Source: Streptomyces spinosus
Lineage (GTDB): Bacteria > Actinomycetota > Actinomycetes > Streptomycetales > Streptomycetaceae
Length of the DNA stretch: 64,000 nt
Assembly: GCF_020400655.1 (NCBI RefSeq)
Contig: NZ_JAINRC010000001.1
Coordinates: 62,001-126,000, forward strand
Direction of reading: 5' to 3'
Below are positions 34,832 through 41,431 of this stretch, in pieces. The notes under the pieces were generated by a model, which saw only the letters and a program-made list of their open reading frames with translations, was not told the DNA's origin and searched no databases. A program made the translations under genes and the position numbers. Numbering within the stretch: position 1 is the first letter of the stretch; every line of letters begins with the position of its first letter.

Positions 34832-36087
34832 CCCCGGCCGGCGGCCGCCTGCCGACCGGGACCCGTGGGGGCGGCCCCGGTCGGCGGGCGGTCGTCGGGG
34901 GCGGCGGTGGCGGACGGTGCGGGGGCCGGCGCGGCCGGCCCGGTGCGCAGGGTCTCGTACCAGCGCAGGAGGAGGACCACGGCGCCGGGCAGGCTCGCCA
35001 CGAAGCTCAGTACGCCGTAGACGACGGCGACGGCGACACCGGTGTCCGCGCCCAGCGCCGCCGCGCCGAACGCCCACGCGGTGACGCCCTCGCGGGGGCC
35101 GAAGCCGCCGACGTTCAGCGGCAGCCCCATGGCCAGCAGCGCCAGCACCGCGAGCGGCAGCAGCACCGCGACCGGAGCGGCCGAGCCGGCCACCCGGGCC
35201 GCCACGACGAACATGACCAGGTGCCCGGCCAGGACCACGGCGGAGGACAGCGCCACACCCGGCCCGCTGCGCCGGGACGCCAGTCCCCGGCGGGCCTCGC
35301 CGAGGGCCCGGCGCAGCGCGCCGTGCCGGCGGGCCGGCGGGCGGTTCATCCGTACGGCGAGGACGACGGCCAGCGCGCCGGCCGCGGCCGCCACCGCGAG
35401 CGGGGCGAAGGCACGGACCTCGGCGCGCACCGGCGACGGCAGGGTCAGCAGCACCGCCGCGCCCGCCACGGCCAGCGCGATCTGTCCGGCGACCCGCTCC
35501 AGTACGACCGCCTTCACCCCGCGCCGTACGTCGCCCGCGCTCTGCCCGTGCCGCACCGCCCGGTGCACATCGCCCAGGATCCCGCCGGGCAGTGCCGCGT
35601 TCAGGAAGAGCGCCCGGTAGTAGTCGGCCACGGCCGGTCCCAGCGGCAGCCGCAGCCGCAGGCCCCGGGCCACCAGTTGCCAACGCCACGCGCTGCACAC
35701 GGTGGTGACCCCGCCGATGACCAGGGCAGCCAGCACCGACACGGTGTCGATCCGCCGCAGCCCGTCCAGCAGGGCACCGGTGCCGAGCCGCCACAGGAGC
35801 GCGCCGAGGATGCCGGCCCCGACGAGGGTGCCGACGTGGGTACGGAGGGCTCGGGGGTCACGGCGCCGGGGGGTGGGGGGTGCTTGCGGGGGCGTCGCGT
35901 CCGCGCGGAGCGCCTGCGCCACGCGCGTGTGCGCGGGAGCCGGGCCGGGTACCGCGCACGCCGGTTCCGCCGGTGCCGTACGCGCGCGCGTACCGGTGTC
36001 CTCGCGTGCCGTCGCCGTACGCGCGTCCGCGGCGGTGACCTCGCCCGCCGGCACCCTGGTGCCCGCGGCCGTCGTCCGCCCGTTCAC
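34699..36087 (-). CDS. Flippase-like membrane protein (LPG-synthase TM-region/AglD family)
   Basis: A 462-residue integral membrane protein. After a 90-residue Ala/Arg/Pro-rich cytosolic head come about eight hydrophobic helices (VGTLVGAGILGALLWRLGTG; VSVLAALVIGGVTTVCSAWR), with the family signatures YYRALFLNAALPGGILGDVH and LPLNVGGFGPREGVTAWAFG. These define the lysylphosphatidylglycerol-synthase transmembrane (UPF0104) family, implicated in lipid-linked substrate handling; no synthase domain is attached. GTG 36087 overlaps the methyltransferase stop by 4 bp. The C-terminal 44 codons run antisense through the end of the creatininase gene. In this cluster it could move a glycosylated lipid or the final product. 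Confidence 0.85.
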   Translation of the reverse strand: MNGRTTAAGTRVPAGEVTAADARTATAREDTGTRARTAPAEPACAVPGPAPAHTRVAQALRADATPPQAPPTPRRRDPRALRTHVGTLVGAGILGALLWRLGTGALLDGLRRIDTVSVLAALVIGGVTTVCSAWRWQLVARGLRLRLPLGPAVADYYRALFLNAALPGGILGDVHRAVRHGQSAGDVRRGVKAVVLERVAGQIALAVAGAAVLLTLPSPVRAEVRAFAPLAVAAAAGALAVVLAVRMNRPPARRHGALRRALGEARRGLASRRSGPGVALSSAVVLAGHLVMFVVAARVAGSAAPVAVLLPLAVLALLAMGLPLNVGGFGPREGVTAWAFGAAALGADTGVAVAVVYGVLSFVASLPGAVVLLLRWYETLRTGPAAPAPAPSATAAPDDRPPTGAAPTGPGRQAAAGRGQSRSGAGLSSLTYESKDSARLASSSFPFSAEPREGRPMTPDSV

Positions 36088-37259
36088 GTCGCCGCGCCCC
36101 TCGGCCGGGGCAGGGCCAGCAGGTCGGTGTGGTGGACGGTGACCCGCAGCGTGCCGGCCGCGCAGGCGGCGAGCCGGGCGTTCAGGTACGCCTCGGCCCG
36201 GTCGCCCAGTTCCGGCCGCTGTTCGACGGCGGCGCCCACCCAGCCGCGCAGCCACTGCTCGGTCAGCGCGGCCTCCGCGGCACCGAGCCGCCACGGGCTC
36301 GCGTGCACGCGGACCGTCGCCCCGCGCTCGGCGAACGCCTCGCAGGCGAAGGTGACCGCGTCCGGGCCGAGCAGCCCGGCGCGCCGCTGATGGGCGTTGA
36401 ACGCCTCGGTGATCTCGGCGTCCAGGGGGTCCTGGGGGGTCAGTTCGACGCGTCCCGCGACGGAGAGGGTGAGCAGCGCCGGGCAGCCTGCGCCCGTGCC
36501 GGCGTCCGCCAGGGCCTCGATCTCCTCCCGGGTGAGCACGTCCAGCAACGCGGACGCGGTCACCAGCGAGGCCCCGGCCAGCGCGTCCGGGGTGAGCCGG
36601 GCGACGTCACCGCGCCGGGTCTCGACCGTGACGCGGCTGCCGTCGGCGGCGGCGCGCGGGGAGGCGACGGCGGCGAAGTGCAGCAGGTAGGGGTCGCGGT
36701 CGTGCAGGATCCAGTGCTGGGCGCCGTCGAGCCGGGGTGCGAGCCAGCGGCCCATCGAGCCGGTGCCGCAGCCCAGGTCGTGCACGACCAGTCCGCCGGA
36801 GCGGCCCGGCAGGTTGGCCAGCCGGATCCGCAGCGGGTCGAGCAGTTCCTGCGCGCGGGCCGCCGCGTCGGCGCCTTCGCGCAGCCTGAGCCACTCGGGC
36901 GCGTACCGCGCCGGCTCCTCCGGGTCGCCGTCCCGCAGCCGTACGGTGGCCTGCTCGCCCGGGCCGGCCACGGGTCCGGCTCCGGCGATGACCGGACCGG
37001 CGGCGCCGGGCGCCCCCTGACCGGCAGGGTCCCCGGCGCGCTCCCGCGCGTCCCCCCGCGTGCCCACGGTCTCCACGCCCGGTACCTCCTCGCTCCGCGC
37101 ACGCGCGGCTCCCCGTACGAACTGCCCGGCCCGGGGCCCGGGCTGAGCCGGGATCAGGCCGTCCGCACCCGGTCGGACGGCCACTTCTCCGTCACCCGGC
37201 CCACTGGTCTCCGCCCGGACCTGCACCCGCTCCTCGCCCGCGTCCCGGTGCCCGCTCAC
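36084..37259 (-). CDS. SAM-dependent methyltransferase-fold protein
   Basis: About 391 residues. The SAM motif is VVHDLGCGTGSMGRWLAPRL (about 158-177), followed by HDRDPYLLHFAAV and, at the end of strand 4, SLVTASALLDVLTREEIEAL. The first 100 residues are low-complexity Gly/Ala/Pro and may not all be translated: a GTG at 37076 has a strong GAGGAGG 8 bp upstream. The longer GTG at 37259 overlaps the glycosyltransferase stop as GTGA, and I keep it for that reason. It sits in a coupled run PTPS-GT-MT-membrane protein and should methylate the pathway intermediate. Confidence 0.83.
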   Translation of the reverse strand: MSGHRDAGEERVQVRAETSGPGDGEVAVRPGADGLIPAQPGPRAGQFVRGAARARSEEVPGVETVGTRGDARERAGDPAGQGAPGAAGPVIAGAGPVAGPGEQATVRLRDGDPEEPARYAPEWLRLREGADAAARAQELLDPLRIRLANLPGRSGGLVVHDLGCGTGSMGRWLAPRLDGAQHWILHDRDPYLLHFAAVASPRAAADGSRVTVETRRGDVARLTPDALAGASLVTASALLDVLTREEIEALADAGTGAGCPALLTLSVAGRVELTPQDPLDAEITEAFNAHQRRAGLLGPDAVTFACEAFAERGATVRVHASPWRLGAAEAALTEQWLRGWVGAAVEQRPELGDRAEAYLNARLAACAAGTLRVTVHHTDLLALPRPRGAAT

Positions 37260-38437
37260 GCCGTCCTCCGCGGTGCTTCCGGGAGACGGCCGAGGACCGC
37301 CGCCAGGCTGCGGGCGGTGGCGGCCCAGCCGTCGAGGGCGGCACGGCGGCCGCGGGCCGCGGCCTTGAGGCGGCGGCGCACGTCGGGTTCGCCGAACCAG
37401 CCGCGCAGTTCGGCGGCGAGCGCGGCGGGGTCCTCCGGCGGGACGAGGATGCCGGGCACCCCGCCGTCCGGTGCGCGGCCGACCGCCTCGGGCAGTCCGC
37501 CGACGTCGGTGGCGAGGACGGGGATGCCCCGGGCGAGGGCCTCGGTGACCGCCATGCCGTAGGTCTCGGCGTAGGAGGTGAGGACCATCAGGTCGGCGGC
37601 GGCGTAGGAGGCGTCCAGGTCGGCGCCGGAGCGGGGGCCGGTGAGGCGCAGGCGGTCGGTGAGACCGTACCCGTCGATCAGCTCCCGCAGGCGGGCCACG
37701 TACGCGGGGTCGTGGCCGAGGCCGCCGACGCACTCGCAGGTCCACGGCAGGTCCCGCACCGCCGCGAGCGCCTCCACCAGGCGGTGCTGGCCCTTGCGCG
37801 GGGTCACGGCGGCCACGCACAGCAGCCGGGAGACGCCGTCGGTGCCGGGGGCGAGGGGCGCGATGTCGGCGCCGGGCGCGGCCACGTGCGCCCGGTCGGG
37901 GGCGAGTCCGTGGTGGGAGACGAGCCGGCGGACCGCCCAGTCGCTGGTGGCGATGACCGCGGGGACCGCCCGCAGCACCGTCCGCTCGCGCGCGTCCAGG
38001 CCGGCGGCGACGTCCGGGTCCAGGCCGGTCTCGTCACCGAGGGGGAGGTGGACGAGGACCGCGAGGCGCAGGCGCCGCGCCTCGGGGACGACGGTCTCCG
38101 GGACCCCGCAGGCGACCAGGCCGTCCAGGAGGACGACGGAGTCGTCCGGGAGGCTCCGGAGCGTACGGGCGAGCGCTTCGCGGGCGGCGGTGTCCGGGCG
38201 CGGCCAGGTGCCGGGCACGGCGTGCCGGGTGACCTGCCAGCCGAAGCCGGGCAGGTCCAGGCAGACCCGGCGGTCGTAGGCGTTGCCGCCGCTGGGCGCG
38301 GCCGGGTCGTCGACGCCGCCCGGCATCACGAAGTGCACACTGCGCAGGGACATGGGGATGATTCCGGCGTTCGGGGCGGCGGTGGGCTGCGCGGGCACGT
38401 ACGTGAGGCGGGCCCGCTCCACGGTCAGGTCGGTCAC
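37256..38437 (-). CDS. GT4-family glycosyltransferase
   Basis: A 393-residue GT-B glycosyltransferase. The N-domain has [20 protein letters not shown] and GGNAYDR; the C-domain has [20 protein letters not shown], and the donor-binding motif [20 protein letters not shown], with the EX7E glutamates (E in SYAET and in TEAL). It would transfer a sugar from a nucleotide donor to the cluster's product. GTG 38437 overlaps the stop of the pterin-synthase homologue (GTGA); ATG 38353 would remove 28 residues and begin right at MSLRSVHFV but lacks a ribosome site. Acceptor unknown. Confidence 0.88.
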   Translation of the reverse strand: MTDLTVERARLTYVPAQPTAAPNAGIIPMSLRSVHFVMPGGVDDPAAPSGGNAYDRRVCLDLPGFGWQVTRHAVPGTWPRPDTAAREALARTLRSLPDDSVVLLDGLVACGVPETVVPEARRLRLAVLVHLPLGDETGLDPDVAAGLDARERTVLRAVPAVIATSDWAVRRLVSHHGLAPDRAHVAAPGADIAPLAPGTDGVSRLLCVAAVTPRKGQHRLVEALAAVRDLPWTCECVGGLGHDPAYVARLRELIDGYGLTDRLRLTGPRSGADLDASYAAADLMVLTSYAETYGMAVTEALARGIPVLATDVGGLPEAVGRAPDGGVPGILVPPEDPAALAAELRGWFGEPDVRRRLKAAARGRRAALDGWAATARSLAAVLGRLPEAPRRTA

Positions 38438-38832
38438 AGGCCACGCTCGTAACTCGCCCAGGCGATGTGCGACTCGTGGAGCGTGACGGTGATCCCGGCG
38501 AGGCCCTTGGCGCCCTGGCCGAGCGCGCCCTTCGCGATCCGCTCGGCGAGCCGGTCGGCGATGACCCTGGCCAGGAACTCGGTGGAGGTGTTGACGCCGG
38601 CGAACTCGGGTTCGTCGTCCAGGTTGCGGTAGTTCAGCTCCGCGGTGATGGCGCGCAGTTCCCGCGTGGCCAGGCCGATGTCGACCACGATGTCGTCCTC
38701 GTCCAGCTGCTCGCGGCGGAACGTCGCGTCCACGAGGAACGTGGCGCCGTGCAGGCGCTGCGCGGGTCCGAAGACCTCGCCGTGGAAGCTGTGGGCGATC
38801 ATGATGTGATCGCGGACGGTGATGCTGAACAA
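38434..38832 (-). CDS. 6-pyruvoyltetrahydropterin synthase/QueD homologue lacking the catalytic Cys
   Basis: A 132-residue T-fold protein. [11 protein letters not shown] (His14) and [14 protein letters not shown] (His28) correspond to the zinc-binding strand and CxxxHGH motif of PTPS/QueD, but the Cys is Ala24 and the second His of HGH is Ala30. [11 protein letters not shown] near the end takes the place of the usual ETPTSWAEY. So the fold is kept while normal catalysis should be lost or changed; His17 might replace a ligand. The start is TTG at 38832 with GGAGGG 7 bp before. It is coupled by GTGA to the glycosyltransferase. In this cluster it may bind or rearrange a pterin or pyrimidine intermediate. 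Confidence 0.85.
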   Translation of the reverse strand: MFSITVRDHIMIAHSFHGEVFGPAQRLHGATFLVDATFRREQLDEDDIVVDIGLATRELRAITAELNYRNLDDEPEFAGVNTSTEFLARVIADRLAERIAKGALGQGAKGLAGITVTLHESHIAWASYERGL

Positions 38833-38946
38833 CGGACGACCCTCCAGGTGCGGCGCGTCTGGTCCCCCGCCTTGCCCGCCGGGGGATGCCGTGTAGTACG
38901 GCTCCCCGCCGTCCCCTGTTCAGCCGTCGCTCACTCTTTTCTCAGG

Positions 38947-39930
38947 TCAGGCCGTCCCCGTGTACGTGACCCGGTGGCACAGGGCGGGGATCTCACCGGA
39001 CACCAGCTTGGGCATCACGTCCGGGAGTTCCTCGAAGGCGCTCTCCCCGGTGATGAGCGCGTCCAGCGCCGGGTCGGCGAGCAGGTCGAGGGCGAGCGCC
39101 ATCCGGTCGGCGTAGGTGCGGCCGGAGCGGGCGGCCGGGGAGACGGTGCCGACCTGGCTGCCGCGCACGGTGAGCCGGCGGGAGTGGAAGGCCTCGCCGA
39201 GCGGCAGGCTCACGCGCCGGTCGCCGTACCAGCTCAGTTCCACGACCGTGCCCTCGGGGGCGAGGAGCTGCAGGGCCCGGGTGAGGCCGGCCTCGGTGGC
39301 GCTGGCGTGGACGACGAGGTCGCAGTCGCCGAGGGCGTCGGCCGGTGCGGCGAAGTCGACACCGAGTGCCTCGGCGGTCTTGGCGCGGGCCGGGTCGGCG
39401 TCGACCAGTTGGAGGCGGACGCCCGGGAAGCGGGCGAGCAGCGCGGCGACCGAGCAGCCGACCATGCCGCCGCCGACGACCGCGATCCGGTCGCCGAGCA
39501 GCGGGGTGGCGTCCCACACGGCGTTGACGGCGGTCTCGACGGTCCCGGCGAGCACGGCCCGTCCGGCGGGCACCCGCTCGGGCACCACGGTGACGGCGCT
39601 CACCGGAACGACGTAACGGCTCTGGTGCGGGTAGAGGCAGAAGACGGTACGGCCGGTCAGCGCGGCCGGTCCCTCCTCGACCACGCCGACGCTGAGGTAG
39701 CCGTACTTCACCGGTGCCGGGAAGTCGCCCTCCTGGAACGGCGCCCGCATCACGGTGTGCTGGCTCTCCGGCACGCCGCCCCGGAAGACGAGGGTCTCCG
39801 TGCCCCGGCTGACCCCGGAGTACAGCGCCCGTACCAGGACCTCGTCCTCGCCGGGCTCCGCGAGGGTGACGTCGCGCAGCTCTCCGTGGCCGGGCGAGCG
39901 GAGCCAGAACGCGCGGGCCGAACGGTTCAT
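38947..39930 (-). CDS. Medium-chain (zinc-type) alcohol dehydrogenase-like protein
   Basis: A 327-residue MDR-family oxidoreductase. The GroES-like N-domain has [20 protein letters not shown], and the Rossmann domain has [19 protein letters not shown] with VDADPARAK after strand 2, which suggests NAD. The usual catalytic Cys-His zinc ligands are not evident (SGVSRGTE in place of GICGTD), so it resembles the BchC/TDH-like branch. I chose ATG 39930 because AGGAGG lies 6 bp upstream; ATG 39936 would leave no gap. It is the first gene of the minus-strand series and is divergent from the CDP-alcohol phosphotransferase gene. Confidence 0.87.
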   Translation of the reverse strand: MNRSARAFWLRSPGHGELRDVTLAEPGEDEVLVRALYSGVSRGTETLVFRGGVPESQHTVMRAPFQEGDFPAPVKYGYLSVGVVEEGPAALTGRTVFCLYPHQSRYVVPVSAVTVVPERVPAGRAVLAGTVETAVNAVWDATPLLGDRIAVVGGGMVGCSVAALLARFPGVRLQLVDADPARAKTAEALGVDFAAPADALGDCDLVVHASATEAGLTRALQLLAPEGTVVELSWYGDRRVSLPLGEAFHSRRLTVRGSQVGTVSPAARSGRTYADRMALALDLLADPALDALITGESAFEELPDVMPKLVSGEIPALCHRVTYTGTA

Positions 39931-40037
39931 CGGCATCCTCCTGAACGATCGGGAAGTTGTTCACGTACCGAGTTGTGCACAGGCCGCGCACAGTACGCGG
40001 CGTTGATCGACTCTGTCACTCGGCCGGAGGATGTGCG

Positions 40038-40802
40038 GTGGCCCTGAACAACACGTACGACGCGAGGCTCCAGCAGGAGACCGCTCTGGGAGCCGGGGCG
40101 CAGATCCTGCTGCTGGCCCTGCTCGGCCCGGCGATCGGCATGGGGCCGGTGGGCTGGCTGACGGGGCTCGCCTTCGCGATCGCCACCTGGGCGGTCCTCT
40201 CCCGCGCCGTGCACCGCTCCCGGCTGCGCTCCTTCGGCCCCGCGAACCGGGTCACGCTGGGCCGGGCCACCCTGGTAGGCGGGGTGACCGCGCTCGTCGC
40301 GGACTCCTTCGAGAGCGCGCCGCCGGTGACGCTGCTGGTCGCGCTGACCGCCGTGGCCCTGCTGCTGGACGGCGTGGACGGCAAGGTCGCCCGCCGCACC
40401 GGCACCTGCTCCGCGCTCGGGGCGCGCTTCGACATGGAGGTGGACGCGTTCCTCATCCTGGTGCTGAGCGTGTACGTGTCGACGCAGCTCGGCCCGTGGG
40501 TGCTGCTGATCGGCGGCATGCGGTACGCGTTCGTCGCCGCGGCCCGGCTCGCGCCCTGGCTGACGGCCCCGCTGCCGCCGTCGTTCGCCCGCAAGACCGT
40601 GGCCGCGATCCAGGGCGTCTGCCTGCTGGTCGCGGGCGCGCAGCTGCTGCCGGCCGCGGCCAGCCTCGCCGTCGTCCTGCTCGCCCTCGGTTCGCTGGTG
40701 TGGTCCTTCGGACGGGACGTGCTGTGGCTGTGGCGCACCTCGCGGACCCCGCGTCCGGCACCGACGCGGCCGGCACGGGAACTCGTCCCGTCCGGCCGCT
40801 GA
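40038..40802 (+). CDS. CDP-alcohol phosphatidyltransferase-family membrane enzyme
   Basis: A 254-residue membrane protein of about six helices with the full CDP-alcohol phosphotransferase signature D-x2-DG-x2-AR-x8-G-x3-D-x3-D: DGVDGKVARR followed by GARFDMEVD. It joins a CDP-activated lipid or alcohol to an acceptor hydroxyl. GTG 40038 follows GGAGGA with 6-bp spacing. It is divergent from the dehydrogenase (107-bp gap) and belongs by position to the FAPy cluster, which suggests that the product, or a carrier of it, is lipid- or phospho-alcohol-linked (inference). Its downstream end runs into the large tandem repeat. Confidence 0.9.
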   Translation: MALNNTYDARLQQETALGAGAQILLLALLGPAIGMGPVGWLTGLAFAIATWAVLSRAVHRSRLRSFGPANRVTLGRATLVGGVTALVADSFESAPPVTLLVALTAVALLLDGVDGKVARRTGTCSALGARFDMEVDAFLILVLSVYVSTQLGPWVLLIGGMRYAFVAAARLAPWLTAPLPPSFARKTVAAIQGVCLLVAGAQLLPAAASLAVVLLALGSLVWSFGRDVLWLWRTSRTPRPAPTRPARELVPSGR

Positions 40803-40826
40803 CCGGCGGTACCGCCGAGGGCCTCT

Positions 40827-41325
40827 CCCCTCGTCGAGGAGGTACGGCCCCCGGTCTTCCGTCAGGAGCGGTCTTCACTCGCCGGGTACCGACCCAGCCG
40901 GGCCGCTGACGGCGCCCGGCACCCGCGCAGGCCGACGACACCGGCCGGGGCCAACGGTCTCCCCCGATCCCACGGCTCCCCCGGACAGGCGCCCGCACCA
41001 GCGTCCATGGGGCAGCGGCTCCTGACCCCCGTAAGAAAGCGCACCCCTCCCCGGCGGAAGAGGCCCCCGGGCTTGCGCCAGGAACGGTCGTCACCTGCCC
41101 GGAACCGCCCCCACCGGGCCCCCGACGGCGCCCGACACCCCCGCAGGCCCACATCGGCCGGAACCACCGCTCTCCCCGGATCCCCCCGACCCCCGACCGC
41201 TCACCCCGATGTGCTCCGGGCACGCCCCCGCTCAGGCATGCGCCCGGCACCAGCGTCCATGGGGCAGCGGCTTCCGACCCCCCGCAAGAAGAGCGCACCC
41301 CTCCCCCGCTGAAGAGGCACAGCCC
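40827..41325. repeat. Imperfect tandem duplication of a 217-254-bp non-coding unit
   Basis: Unit A is 40827-41043 and unit B 41044-41297; a third partial copy begins at 41298. Aligned blocks include CGGCGCCCGGCACCCGCGCA versus CGGCGCCCGACACCCCCGCA, AGGAGCGGTCTTCAC versus AGGAACGGTCGTCAC, and the identical CACCAGCGTCCATGGGGCAG followed by CGGCT. Both units end in AAGAA-AGCGCA-CCCCT-like text. B has about 37 extra bp. The repeat fills the 629-bp gap between the CDP-alcohol gene and the large membrane protein. Frames through it are open but differ between copies in composition and lack a start, so I regard it as non-coding. Confidence 0.85.
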
Positions 41326-41431
41326 CCCGCCACCGCCCGCGCAGCATTCCGCCGGGAACGAATTGTCACTGCCGGGCGATATCCTCAAGAGCGCTTGTGA
41401 CACATGTGTCTTCAGACCACGGGGGGTGTCC

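Noticed and set aside
34699..36087. Calling the LPG-TM protein a lysylphosphatidylglycerol synthase (MprF).
   Set aside because: Only the transmembrane flippase-like region is present; the aminoacyl-transferase domain is absent.
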